Positions 53,553 through 64,000 of a stretch of DNA of 64,000 nucleotides are shown one piece after another. The notes under the pieces are model-generated. The model had not been told where the DNA came from, did no database searches, and was given only the letters and a program-made list of their open reading frames with translations. A program made the translations under genes and the position numbers. This stretch comes from Orychophragmus violaceus (lineage: Eukaryota > Streptophyta > Magnoliopsida > Brassicales > Brassicaceae), in contig CM058232.1 of assembly GCA_030180135.1 (NCBI GenBank), forward strand, positions 63,199,330-63,263,329, read 5' to 3'. Each line of letters starts with the position of its first letter. Within the stretch, counting starts at the first letter, position 1.

Positions 53553-53810
53553 GTGGCAGAGGTGCTCCCATCTGGCTACTACAATTCCAAATTCAGACAA
53601 AGGAGATTCAAGGGAGGAGAATACGTCTTGCGCAAAGGCTATCAACATAATAAAGAGTCAGGTGATGGGAAACTAGGAGCCAATTGGGAAGGTCCCTACC
53701 TAGTCACCGAAGTAGTCCGCAACGGAATGTACATGCTCAAGAACATCCAAAGTGACAAACCAGAGATACGACCATGGAATGCCATAAATCTCAAGAGGTA
53801 CTACTACTAA
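53553..53810 (+). pseudogene. Tat integrase C-terminal domain
   Basis: The open frame ends the pol of a Tat-lineage element: NSKFRQRRFKGGEYVLRKGY, then GKLGANWEGPYLVTEVVRNG and the terminal PWNAINLKRYYY before the stop at 53810. The GKLG.NWEGPY..EV and PWNA..LKRYY motifs are typical of this lineage. There is no catalytic core upstream, so it is a truncated tail. Confidence 0.8.
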
Positions 53811-54539
53811 GTACTTCTCTAAAAACTGAACTACGTCTAGGTTTGATCCCTTGACAGGGTACATAGGCACCTCGCCCCTCGAGTGCAGCGCCCACCTCTT
53901 TTAACTTCTTTGTTTTATCTCATCTGTCTCAACAAAGGGCTCAGTCACTCTTGTAAAAAATATGATTGAATAAAATAAACTCTTTCTGAAATGACCAATC
54001 CTAATTGCACTTTGTCGATCTAAATATCCGATATCGGTCTCAAACGACCAAAGAAATGATCTGATACAAGAAAAACAAATACGAAGAACTAATTCCACGA
54101 GCCTTATACGAAATGAATCTAGATGAAGGTATCTCGAAAATACCCAAGAAGATGTCCTCACATCCTTGGCTACCTAGTATGCAAGAGTTCACAATTGGGT
54201 TGATGTTGCTTATCTCGACCAATCTTGTAAACTCGGGAATTTCCTTCAAACATTTGGACGCCCTTGCATCAAATTAACAACACTAAGAGCAAATTAAGAT
54301 TCGACACTTTGTTTCAATTCCTAAAATCAAGCTGACTAATCTATGAGCTCATCGATCTCCGATCCGAGCTCAAAGTCCCTATAAAACCATCTCTTCGATC
54401 GCTCAAACTTGACTTCGACTTAAAATTTTTTTAAAAAAGTAAAGAAGTCGAACATAAATATGCATAGGCTTACATGATCACTACCTCTAAAAAGTTTCCT
54501 AAAAGAAATTTAAGCCATGAAACTTGAGAGGAACAAGCT

Positions 54540-54659
54540 ATTTATTCAGAAGCCTCTTTTTCAAAATCAGTTCAAAAGAAATGAAAAACAGGATTAAAAC
54601 TGTCTCGTGTACCAAGTCCAAAAGAAACAGTAAAAAAACTAAGCAAAGGGGAAAAAGAG

Positions 54660-54729
<70 letters not shown>

Positions 54730-56620
54730 ACTACGCATTCTCCCTCCTCTCTCCCGAGATCGAGGACAGCTCGACACCATCGTTCGAACCGTGAACACTA
54801 ATGTTGGAGCTCCTGTCACCGGATCAACTCGAACAGGCTGCTCGATCTCCTCTGAAAGCTTGGGTAAGGGAACCTTGCTGATCGAGAAGCCCGAGACCTC
54901 CACGGCAGCGATGTTGAGGTAATACTTCCTAATCATCAGCTCCCGGTGGGTCCTTGCCGATTAGGAAGTCCTTAGAGTAATCGAACTTCCAATGGAAAGG
55001 GCGACTTCTATTCGACCCACCAGACGAATTCGAACTTGCGTCAGCCTTGTTCGAGGTCCCACGACGTCCTCTACTCGTCCTCTGACGCTTGGGCTGAGGA
55101 CCTTCACGATCTTAGGGCACAGTAGCATAGCTTGCCGCCAATTCCCCTGCCACTAGAGCAGCAGCCTCCAGGACAGCCAATTCTACCAGAGAAATAGTCT
55201 CTTAGGCAGCCACCACTGGAGCTGTCTCGACAGTTCTCGGGACATTTTCTCCCATCGTGGGAGCAGCCCTCTCAATATTACCTCCGCCAACAGTCGACAG
55301 AGGAGCTGGAGTCACCTATCTGTTAGAGATGACAAGTGGGGCATTGAGCACCATATTAATTGCGGACGCTACATCACCAGATTGGACTCTCCCGAGCCAA
55401 TAAAGGTTTCTCTCGTGTTCCTTTTTGAATGGAACGACGGCCTGGCTAAACTGGCCATCTAACACAGGATGATTGCTGAAGTGCTGGAATCGGACTGCTC
55501 GGAAGCAAGAGCTGCATCCAGACATCATAGGCAGTCCGTCAGTCGCTCACAAATCACGCCTAATTTAAAACAGTTTGCAAAAGTGTGCCTTTCTGAACGC
55601 ATGTGATCCGGGTGATCTTCGATCCCGAACGCTTGCTTAACTCGGTATATAGTGAACGATGACCAATTGACTTCACCTTTCCGGAGTACGTCGACAAGTC
55701 TGAAGAGCCTATTGGTAAGAGAAGACTCGGTAATAGTAGCTGAAAATAAACAAAAGTGAAACCAATCAGTTACCAAACTATGCTAAGTGCAATAAAGTTA
55801 TAAAACGATCTAATAGACGCCTTGTATAACCGGCGTCAACGCCCAAGACACGTCAAATCCTCCCAAAAGTAAACCCTCCAATGGTGTCAGGACTGATGTG
55901 AGAAATAATGTATTTTTCATGCTAGTCACCGCCATCTTGCGCTGAGGTCACCAACAAAGCCGAGGCGAAGCGTACAAAATTTCCTCTCATCTCATGTTCC
56001 TCTTTGCAAACACCAAATAGTAGAAATCAGAGATGGAAAGAGGACGGAATCGATTTGTTTCACCAGACTAGGGCACATCTGAGGAAGGGCTAGCTCCAAA
56101 CCAGCCAGCACCACCAACATGAAGCACGGAATCGGAAAGGTGAGCCAGCATGGTTCTAAGTAAATCGTAACCCCGGAAAACTGACTTCGGGTTCTCGAAC
56201 TTGGATGTGAGGGCAACCTCCACTCGCCTCCCAAAATTATGAATTCGCCTCATATCTTCGAGGTAACCGCGTCGTCTCCTCTTCCTGGGTTAGATGCCAT
56301 AAGAATAGAAAGAACTATTCGGAATCGAAAATGGAAAATGAGGAAGAAATCGAGAAATGAAACATTTTTACAAAGAAAAGATTGAGAAAATATGCAAGGT
56401 CTTTCAGTGAAATTAAAACTCTATCCTAAATTTCTCAAAATAGAAACAATATATAAACATGATAAAAAGAGCAGTTAAAGAGTTACCTTGAGGTAGCATG
56501 CGTACTCCACTAATGGGAAACCTGGGGAGATCTTTTAAATCCAACTGGCTGCGGTAGTTCTCGAGATCCCTCAAATCTCTCGCCAAAATTAATCCTAACT
56601 GCCGGATCACATTCTTCAAA
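54540..56620 (-). pseudogene. Antisense ORF of Tat element, gypsy-type transposon domain, decayed
   Basis: Minus-strand coding fragments follow one another. DLENYRSQLDLKDLPRF with a donor-like QG|GTAACT lies near 56490-56600. GVTIYLEPCWLTFPIPCFML and LELALPQMCPSLVKQIDSV lie near 56040-56200. LFRLVDVLRKGEVNWSSF lies near 55660-55720, SRPFHWKFDYSKDFLIGKDP near 54960-55020, and KYYLNIAAVEVSGFSISKV near 54870-54930. The FPIP...L....L.QM.PS pattern is that of the plant putative gypsy-type transposon domain (PF04195). Introns and stops separate the pieces. Function is unknown for the family. Confidence 0.5.
54663..54727. repeat. GA microsatellite, about 32 repeats
   Basis: This is an uninterrupted AG/GA dinucleotide run of about 65 bp within the antisense ORF region. 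The predicted Arg-Glu or Leu-Ser runs on either strand are artefacts of it. Confidence 0.95.
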
Positions 56621-56916
56621 AAAAAAATCCACTTATGATTTTGTTTCGATAAAAACTTTCGAGGTCGCGGGGATCTCTCACCTCCCGCTGATCACAATTG
56701 TTGATTCGGATCTCTATGGTTTCTAATCATCTTAGCTCCCCAGAGTGCATAGATCTTCCATTTTGGAAGATCCTGACCATCAGATGAGAAATAGGATGAT
56801 TTCGAATCTTGAAATCCGCGAGCTAACATAAGCAGATTGAACCTCCACAATTGGAGAGACTTCATATTTCCTACTAATTAATTATTATATTAAAATAATT
56901 AATGGGCTGGGGCAAT

Positions 56917-57431
56917 TGTTGGTACCAAAATCTGCACCTGGATTTGGGCCGATAAGGCTCATTGGCCTTATCTCTCAAACAGGTCGACACTAGAGACATT
57001 ACTCTGGCCTAAAACGTAGCCCATCATATCTCCGCTTTATCAACTGATAAACGACTGCGTATAAGGAAGACGTGCTCGATATTTAGGTCAACCGTCGAGC
57101 TGATTTCGTCAAATAGATCACTTTGAGATCAGCTCAACAGTTTGGAGATCACGGAGGTTGTCCAACAAGAGCACTACGAGATATACGAATAGAGAGCTCG
57201 TCATCAAGGCTATAACAAGAGTTCAATGGCTTTAATTCAAGGACCTTCTTTTCCATTGTTTTTACACACAAAAACATATCTACGACTCACTGTAAACTCT
57301 TGAGAGAGATCTCATTTGTAATCATTCTTTCCTCATTACAAGATAATTACGAAACCCATTATTTGTTTAGATATTTCTTTGAAGCATCGTGTGATATTTG
57401 AGGTGCTAGCCCTACGAAACTCCCCATCACA
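56917..57431 (+). repeat. Probable 3' LTR of T2
   Basis: It begins TGTTGGTACCAAAATC after a purine-rich GGGCTGGGGCAA (56905-56915) and runs to about CCCCATCACA. Only one copy is in the window, so the right boundary is a guess from the CA end and from the start of Athila sequence beyond it. Confidence 0.5.
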
Positions 57432-57443
57432 AATTACAAATCT

Positions 57444-57764
57444 CTAAACAAATGAGATCTCAAATCTGTCTCTGAAGATTGTGCAGTCCAAGACAAAGCT
57501 TCCTGGATCTTTTTGCTTCTCTGGAACTCTGTTCAGAATGACAACGCTGCAGACCTCAATAATCATCATCACACACTCCTCATCCCCCATGTCAGAAGTC
57601 AACATCTTCTTCAAACACCTCTTCATCACTGGGTTGTTGTTGATAGCATCCATCAATGGCATTGGAAGAGTGAGCTTGCTCAGCATAGCCATGTATTTAG
57701 CCATGAACTGTTCAAACTTGGACTGCCTCGGGTTTCTAGGGAAAGGTACCTTGGGTTTATACAC
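57444..57764 (-). pseudogene. Protease N-terminal part of D
   Basis: The frame reads MYKPKVPFPRNPRQSKFEQF, then PLMDAINNNPVMKRCLKKML and DPGSFVLDCTIFRDRFEI. It aligns with the protease region of F (37100-37368) and breaks off just before the active-site DLG. Confidence 0.75.
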
Positions 57765-57905
57765 TTTCCCAGCAGCAACATGAGCTTTTTTCTGAGTTTC
57801 AGACTCTGTCCGTGAGGGGTGTCGGTCGACACGTAGGCGGTGTCGGTCGACATCGGTCGACTCTTAATAGTTGTCGACCTCACAATCGATCTCGGTCAAT
57901 TTCCG

Positions 57906-59125
57906 TTAGTCATGAGTATTCGAAAGATTGGGTGTCGGTCGACTCTGAGTGTCTGTGTCGGTCGACACTCGTCTTTCGGCTTCAATTTCTTCATCCAATT
58001 CATCCATCTCCTCGAGTTCCTCAGCACTCACTTGCCTATTGGGGATAGTTTGCAGCCTTTTCCCATTCCTTAGTGATATTGCATTGCAATGATGCTTAGG
58101 ATTGGTATATGTACTTCCAGGAAGGAATCCGGCTTGCCTCTGAATAGCTCCAGCAGTTTGAGCAACTTGAGTATCCAACTGCTTCATATGTGTGCTCAAA
58201 GACTCAAACTTCCCATTAAGGTCAGTGTAGATGGCATCCATCTTCTTGTTGAAGTCCACAATAGTCTTGGTCTGCCCCTCAAGTATCTGTTCCATCATAG
58301 CTTCCAACTTGCTCTCATGAGCATTAGCAACAGGAGGAGTCTGATATGAAGATGATCCATAGGTCCTCTGATAGGAGTTGTTCTGCTGAAAAGGTTTCTG
58401 GAAACCAGCATTCTGACCATACCCAGAAGAGTTTTGATTGCTTGTGAAAGCACTCTTCTGACCACCAGCGTAGAACTTGTTATCTTGCTGATTTCCGAAC
58501 CTGTTTCCTTGAAATCCAGACCCACCAATGTAGTTCACATCCTCTTCTAGGCAGCCATCTTCAGGTTCAAACTCTTCAACCTCTTGAGCAAAGTGGACAG
58601 CCTTCTTCCCAATCAGCAAACTATGGACAGTATCCAGCTTATTCTTCATCTCAGCAATCTGGAAGTTGTCAACTTTTCCACCAGACTCTTTCCTCTTCCG
58701 GTCAGCATTCTTAGTGTTGTTGCTGCTCACCAAGTTTTCAATCAATACTCTGGTCTGCTCAGGATTCTTCGTGTTGAAGTTGTCATTGCTAGCAGCATCC
58801 AATGCAGAATGGTACCAGAGATCCACACCTCTGAAGAAAATGCCTAGCAGCTGAACTTCAGAGAATCCATGATGAGGACAATCTCGTTGGTACATCTTAA
58901 ACCTCACCCAAGCGGCTTTAAAAGGTTATGTAGGTCCTGAGTGAATGTCAGAAGGTCCAGTCTGAGCTGATCGGAGAGAGCATCATCATAGAAATGCCTT
59001 AAGAACTCTCTCTTCACTGCATCCCAAGTGGTTAACTTACCAGGTGGAAGTTGCTTAAGCCAAGCTGCAGCCTCTCCAGCGAGAGAATATGGGAAAAGCT
59101 TGAGATGCAGAAAATCATACCCAAC
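57906..59125 (-). pseudogene. Gag of D, truncated
   Basis: The long open frame (57906-58907) covers the second half of gag: YQRDCPHHGFSEVQLLGIFF, the Gly/Asn-rich GGSGFQGNRFGNQQDNKF, and the coiled-coil-like MEQILEGQTKTIVDFNKKMD. A stop at about 58925 and the continuing reading to 59125 (LRLDLLTF..., FLRHFYDDALSD) supply the capsid core up to the point where element E cut in. The C-terminal spacer holds two palindrome pairs (57819-57853 and 57932-57969). It is a close relative of the gag of G. Confidence 0.8.
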
Positions 59126-60304
59126 TGATACGATCAGGTTTTAATCCCTAAATCTACAATGCAAGTGCACAGACGTGAGCTAGTAGTATATAGGGTATCG
59201 AAATCCACAGAGACTCAAGATCTTGCGATAGATTGTAGAATGTCAAATTAAGCTAGGCAATATTAATCATAAACTAAATAACTAAGCAGAAAGTAAATCA
59301 GTAGAAAGAGTGGTTTTGTAAGCAAGTACTAAAAGCGTCAAGTCTAGGGAGTTCTCAGGAAATCAGACAAGCAGATTAACTATCAGTCGGGATCAAATTA
59401 AGTTCGGTTCTAGAACTCAAACACAAGATAGAACTAACCAACTTTCGTTGCGAGAATTCTATAAGTCTAATTAGCAGAAACCCAAATTTCTTTGCAATTC
59501 CTAAAAGATTAAACTAGCCTTAAGTGCAGGTTTGATTTGTTCACAATTCAATTAAACTAAATTTCTTTGTAGATAATTAAATTGCTCAACATAAATATAT
59601 CAGATTCTAAATACACTTTCGTGTCAATTTATAAACCTAGAGTCTAGCTTCTAAGTGATCAGGTTAGAAACTAGTATTAAGCACAATTCAGGTTGAAGAA
59701 CAAATAAGATATGAATCCTAAACTGATAAATTAATCTAACAAGTCATGAAAACCCTAACGAGAATCCTTAAACCTAACTATGAATCTACTTAGACATGAT
59801 TAATGAAACACAAATCAATGAATAAATAGATATCATAAAATCAAAGAGTAAAGAGTAAAAGAGGTTCGAAATCTTCTCTCTGGAGTACAAGAACGATCAG
59901 CCTCTCGGTCTCTCTCTAAAAAGCTAATAGTATGAAAGCATATCTAAAACAAAACACCAAAAACCTAATTATAAAGTCTTAATCACGCTTGGGGTCTTTT
60001 TGCAAATACTGGAACTTCTTGGGGCAAAACTGCAAATCTCCAAAGTCTTCATTAATGACCTGGTGCAGAGGTGTGTTGATCGATGCCAATGATGCATCGA
60101 TCGATGCATGGATCGTCCAGACTTGGTGAAATTAACTCTCTCGGCTTAAGCTCCAAAACTTGCCCAAAATGCTCCATTATCTCCATTAATCCTCCAAACG
60201 TGCATGTACCTAATAAACACCTGAAATGACTCTAAAGACACGACAAAAGACTCTAAAACATACTTATATCATGGCCTAAAACAGGTAAAAACCATGATAT
60301 ATCT
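59126..60304 (-). repeat. 3' LTR of element E
   Basis: On the minus strand it starts (A)GATATATCATGG next to the polypurine tract and ends ACCTGATCGTATCA. The terminal TG reads AG, a single change. Palindrome pair at 60072-60109. The sequence is related to the LTRs of G and F. Confidence 0.8.
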
Positions 60305-61585
60305 ACTCCCCCACACTTAGCCTTTGCTTGCCCTCAAGCAAAACAGAGAACTAGAATGTGATGAAGAAGTTTGAAAACTTTCAGAAACTCTTTTCATCTT
60401 AGAAGCACAACACTCAGATTCCCCTTAGTAAGCCTCATGAAAGATTCACCTGCAAGACATCGAGACCAACATATACTTCCCCCACACTTAGCAACTGTCC
60501 TGAGTAAACTCCACAATCAATCCAAAGCATTGAAATTCACCCTACTGACTTCTATAAGCTATTAAGTTCGGTCTCACTTAAGGATTATCGATCAAAGGGC
60601 ACATGGATTCTTACTCTGTTAGCTCTAGACCACCATACTATCTTTTTCTGGTTCCTTTCTTCTCTTTTTCCTTCCTTAGCAACTAATTTTTCCCCATTGG
60701 GTATCATATTTTTTTTATCAGTGCTCTTCCTGTTATGGGGTGTACTTTGGACACATTCCATGGATGCACAGGAGGTAATAGGGGTCTCTACCACTCTCGC
60801 GACCACTTCGGAGCTACTAGCTCATCCTCAGTTTATTATTTTCTTTTTTCTTTTTTTTTTACTTTAAGGAAGGGGAGAAGGGAACCTTACTTGGGCAGGT
60901 TTACAAGCTGTGTTAGAACTAACAGAGGAATCCGAGTCAAGGTATACCAAGCCCTTAGGTGAAAAAATTAAGTCAAAATTAGGGGTGAAGTCAGTAAAGG
61001 ATTCTCTGAATACCTGAATTGGTATGTGTGTCCTCAGTAGGCTGATCTGCATTGGGTTTTCTAATAGTCATAGATTGATCATGTAAACTCATCCCAATGG
61101 TTACTTAAGTTCCTGCAAGTGTTGTTGGCTTCTCAAAAATTCATTGTTCCTTACTTAAACTGTTTTGACTCGATAAAACTAATTTGGAATGACTCTAAGA
61201 AAACAAAAGCGTGCGTCAGTAGCTACCTCCCCCACACTTGAAACACACGGTCCTCAGTGGTGTCAAGGTTAGGATTGGCGAGAAAAATCGGAATTAAGAG
61301 AATCCGAAAAGAGGCAGAACACTTACCTGTCGTCGGCCTGTGTCGATCGATGCCACAAGGGTGTCGATCGATGCAAGGCGATTATGCCCGCGGTTACGTA
61401 GATAACCGTTGTCTGAACTGCAATTGAATCGGCAAACCGTAAATCACAATCGTGCCGACCGATGCACTATGTGTGTCGATCGATGCAGTGCGATTCTGCA
61501 TGTTTCTCACGCTTTTGAACACAACAAAACAGAAAATCAAAAACATCAAATCAAAACAAAAAATGAAATGAAAAACGAACCTAAT
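60305..61585 (-). other. 3' UTR of E with three PPT-like tracts
   Basis: This is non-coding. CTCCCCCACACTT, the reverse complement of the AAGTGTGGGGGAG tract, occurs at 60306, 60476 and 61226. The first abuts the LTR. Palindrome pairs lie at 61340-61375 and 61452-61487. The block matches the 3' UTRs of G and of the remnant at 5813-6924 over most of its length. Confidence 0.65.
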
Positions 61586-61635
61586 AGTGGGTTGCCTCCC
61601 ACTCAGCGCTCTTTTAACGTCATTAGCTTGACGTT
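61586..61635 (-). other. Tandem double hairpin after the integrase ORF of E
   Basis: On the minus strand, stem AACGTCA/TGACGTT (61616-61635) is followed by stem AGTGGG/CCCACT with loop AGGCAA (61586-61603). This is the same arrangement as G at 22103-22150, with compensating changes. The first hairpin overlaps the region just past the stop of integrase at 61645. Confidence 0.7.
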
Positions 61636-61644
61636 TCAGATGAA

Positions 61645-62838
61645 TCAGGCAGAGGGTGCATCATCCAGAGGCAGAATCTGACCTCTCGGAATCTCGGCCT
61701 TAACCCAATAATGCTTCACTCTCTGTCCATTCCCAGTGAATTCCTTACCTTCTTGGCTGATTAGAACGACAGCTCCATAAGGACGTACCTCCTTGATCGT
61801 AAAACAACCAGACCACCTCGATCTCAGCTTACCTAGAAACAATTGCAAACGAGAGTTATAAAAAAGTACCTGATCATTAGGCTCAAATTGTCTAGAGACA
61901 ATCTTTTTGTCATGATAAGTTTTAGTCCTCTCCTTGTAAAGCTTTGAGTTCTCGTAAGCAAAATGCCTAATCTCATCCAACTCATTAAGCTGCACCAATC
62001 TCCTTTTTGCAGCAGACTTAAGATCAAAATTCATATGCTTTACAGCCCATGCTGCTTTGTGCTCAAGCTCTACTGGCAGATGACATGCTTTTCCATACAA
62101 CAGATGAAATGGAGTAGTCCCAAGTGGCGTCTTGAATGCAGTCCGGTAAGCCCATAGTGCATCATCCAGCTTTGCTGCCCAATCCTTCCTTGTCTTCCCA
62201 ACTGTCTTCTCCAAGATCTCCTTGATCTGTCTGTTAGAGACCTCGACATGCCCACTAGTCTAAGGGTGATAAGGAGTAGCAACTCGGTGATGAACTCCAT
62301 GCTTCTGTAGCAGCTTCTCGAAGACCTTATTAATGAAATGAGATCCTCCATCACTAATCACTATCCGAGGTACTCCAAATCTAGGGAAAATGATGGTCTT
62401 AAACAGCTTAATAACCACCGAAGAGTCATTGGTTGGACTAGCTATCGCTTCCACCCACTTAGACACATAGTCCACATCAACCAAAATGAACTTATTCCCA
62501 TGAGATGAGGGAAAAGGACCCATGAAATCAATGCCCCAGCAATCGAAAACCTCAACCTCGAGAATGAAGTTCTGAGGCATCTCATGCTTCTTACTGATTT
62601 TCCCTCTCCTCTGACAGGCATCACACTGAGAGAAAAAAGAATGAGCGTCTCTAAACATCGTAGGCCACCAGAAACCTGCTTGCAGAACCTTAGACACAGT
62701 CTTAAAAGTAGCAAAATATCCAGCATAATCTGATCCATGACAGTGGATTAAGATATCTGGAACCTCTGATTCAGCAATGCATTTCCTGTAAAGACCATCC
62801 GAACAGTGCTTGTAGAGATAAGGTTCATCCCAATAGTA
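61645..62838 (-). pseudogene. Integrase of E, with stops
   Basis: The zinc-binding HHCC region (HCHGSDYAGYF ... CDACQRRG) is followed by the catalytic core with Asp in CWGIDFMGPF, Asp in RIVISDGGSHF and Glu in HVEVSNRQIKEIL. The C-terminal region ends LPLDDAPSA at 61645. The three catalytic acids are all present. A TAG in place of the usual Gln of YHPQTSG (near 62262) and a TGA in the linker (about 62838) break the frame. Integrase inserts the DNA copy into the host chromosome. Confidence 0.85.
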
Positions 62839-64000
62839 TCATCTGAGCTCTCGGAAGAACTTCTTCTTAGCATATCCTTTCAACTCATCTGGTTCAGTCT
62901 CTGCAGCCAGATAATTAGCAATATCCGCAAACCAGGCTGTAACCGTCGTCGCAACAGCACAAAGTTTGAGATTCAAGTACTCAATTTGACCCTTAAAGGA
63001 ATTTGGGTTCGTAGGCGATCTGCATTGACCGACGCACAGATCCGCGTCGATCGTTGCATCCCCGATACTTGCATCGATCGATGCCGAAGTGGCATCGATC
63101 GACGCACTGTGATAAATCCGACAGTTCTGCTTCTTCCTGTCCAAATCCGACATAAACGCTGTCTCGATCATATTGACGTTCTCCTCAGGCAAGAAAACAT
63201 TAATGGGGACGTCTTCTTCAACTATAGTCCATGACAGATGGTCAGCAACTCCGTTTTCTACTCCCTTCTTGTCTTTCACCTCAATATCATACTCTTGAAG
63301 CAACAGAATCCATCGCAACAATCTCGGTTTAACATCTTTCTTCTGCATCAGATATTTCAGAGCTGAATGATCAGTGTGTACAATCACTTTAGAACCAACA
63401 AGATAGGACCGAAACTTCTCAAAAGCAAAGACAACTGCCAACAACTCCTTCTCCGTGGTGGCATAGTTTCTCTGCGCATCATCTAATGTCCTGCTGGCAT
63501 AGTAAATAGCATGAAGCTTCTTATCCTTCTTCTGCCCCAGAACCGCTCCTACAGCATAATCACTCGCATCACACATTACCTCAAAAGGTAGATCCCAATC
63601 TGGTGGTTGTACTATAGGAGCACTCACTAATGCTTTCTTGATCTGTTCAAATGCAGTTTGACAATCTGCAGTGAACTCAAACTTGGCATCCTTACACAGC
63701 AAAGCAGTTAGTGGTCTAGCAATCTTACTGAAATCCTTGATGAATCTTCTTTAGAACCCAACATGTCCAAGAAAACTCCTCACAGACTTCACAGAATCAG
63801 ACGCCTGAAGGCTTGTCATAACCTTAATCTTAGCGCGGTCTACTTCAATTCCCTCTTCAGACACTCTATGTCAAAGAAAAATGCCATCTCTGACCATGAA
63901 ATGGCACTTCTCCCAATTAAGAACCAAGTGCTTCTCCTCACATCTAGCTAGCACTTTGCACAGATTATCCAAGCACTCATGATAGGATGACCCGTAGACT
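62839..64000 (-). pseudogene. Reverse transcriptase C-terminus, RNase H and linker of E
   Basis: From 64000 leftward the RT end (CEEKHLVLNWEKCHFMVRDG) and IKDFSKIARPLTALLCKDAK are followed by RNase H with IMCDASDY-like VMCDASDYAVGAVLG, TEKELLAVVFAFEKF and HTDHSALKYL. RNase H is thus intact at the key Asp and Glu. Two stops lie in the RT part (about 63753 and 63870). The linker to integrase is encoded by palindrome pairs and reads SASIDATSASIDASIGDATI. The frame closes at the TGA near 62838. Confidence 0.85.
63021..63106 (-). repeat. Two palindrome pairs in the RNase H-integrase linker of E
   Basis: The pairs lie at 63021-63058 and 63070-63106, with 21-bp core spacing. They are read in frame as seven-residue repeats of the ASIDATS kind. 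F has two pairs at the same place (34779-34864). Confidence 0.8.

Larger units (their letters stand above)
53545..57431 (+). mobile_element. Element T2: 3' end of a Tat-lineage element with an antisense ORF
   Basis: It contains the integrase C-terminus (plus strand), a 3' UTR of about 3.1 kb with a minus-strand ORF relic, and a probable 3' LTR. An antisense ORF between pol and the 3' LTR is a known trait of the plant Tat lineage. The 5' part is missing at the junction with element T. The right end abuts the Athila-like fragment D. Confidence 0.6.
57440..59125 (-). mobile_element. Fragment D: Athila-like gag-protease piece
   Basis: This is minus-strand gag (to 59125) followed by the start of protease (from 57764), in the order expected. 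It is cut on the right by the LTR of element E within gag (the FL.LK.FP region) and on the left within protease just after SFVLDCTIFRDRFEIS, where T2 begins. Neither LTR nor pol of this copy is in the window. Confidence 0.8.
59126..64000 (-). mobile_element. Element E: Athila-like element with readable pol, running off the window
   Basis: On the minus strand the window shows, from right to left, part of reverse transcriptase, RNase H, a linker, integrase, the double hairpin, a 3' UTR and the 3' LTR. The 5' part lies beyond 64000. It inserted into the gag of D; the flanking five bases are CCAAC, to be matched beyond the window. It has about five stops in pol, far fewer than F. Confidence 0.85.

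Noticed and set aside
54524..54936. Open frames of 132 codons on both strands with Arg-Glu or Leu-Ser runs
   Set aside because: The runs come from the GA microsatellite. Only the non-repeat part of the minus-strand frame is used, as part of the antisense ORF relic.

Overview
The window is plant nuclear DNA, almost certainly Brassicaceae (Arabidopsis/Brassica relatives) and from gene-poor, probably pericentromeric chromatin. It is a nest of LTR retrotransposons of Athila and Tat type (Ty3/gypsy), Ty1/copia type and long non-coding (LARD) type, laid over a decayed DUF1985/Ulp1-peptidase gene of the kind carried by plant Mutator-like elements. I see no intact host gene, no rRNA or tRNA gene and no CRISPR array. 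Many apparent ORFs are antisense shadows, or lie inside LTRs.

Layout. 1-2063: DUF1985/Ulp1-like pseudogene (+). 2069-5812: a gag-only LTR element (+). 5813-7780: the 3' end of an Athila-like element (+), cut off inside its LTR. 7781-34356: a non-coding LARD (-) with a 2.66-kb LTR, holding two later copia insertions. These are copia A (+, 8113-15222, TSD ACTAC) and copia B (-, 15681-29682, TSD CACAT). Copia B is itself split between reverse transcriptase and RNase H by a gag-protease-only Athila-like element G (+, 17970-24637). 34357-34576: a fragment of Ulp1 (C48) peptidase (+), probably the other side of the gene seen at 1-2063. 34577-41378: Athila-like element F (-), decayed and lacking its 3' end, with a small hAT element inside it (39488-40033). 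41379-44040: AT-rich DNA with an array of AGACTTC/GAAGTCT palindromes. 44041-53544: Tat-lineage gag-protease remnant T (-), split by copia C (-, 45976-53293, TSD GTCTC). 53545-57431: Tat 3' end T2 (+) with an antisense ORF and an LTR. About 57440-59125: Athila-like gag-protease fragment D (-). 59126-64000: Athila-like element E (-), the best pol in the window, running off the right edge.

Relations. Copia A and C are sister copies. Both keep an open gag and share the same internal deletion of reverse transcriptase, yet each has almost identical LTRs, so they were probably moved in trans by a relative such as copia B. Hand-read LTR divergence gives the order gag-only element (about 4%), copia B (about 1.6%), G (about 0.6%), then A and C (about 0.15% each).

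The most striking unexplained signal is a paired palindrome, GTGTCGATCGACAC or GCATCGATCGATGC. The two cores sit 21 bp apart, exactly two helical turns or seven codons, in 25 of the 31 pairs I counted. Pairs occur in gypsy and copia elements alike, in LTRs, leaders, the gag-protease spacer, the RNase H-integrase linker and 3' UTRs, so mostly at the boundaries between element modules. Many pairs form near-perfect hairpins. A second structured signal is a tandem double hairpin just after the last ORF of Athila-like elements, with compensating base changes between G and E. All coordinates and counts are read by eye from the sequence.
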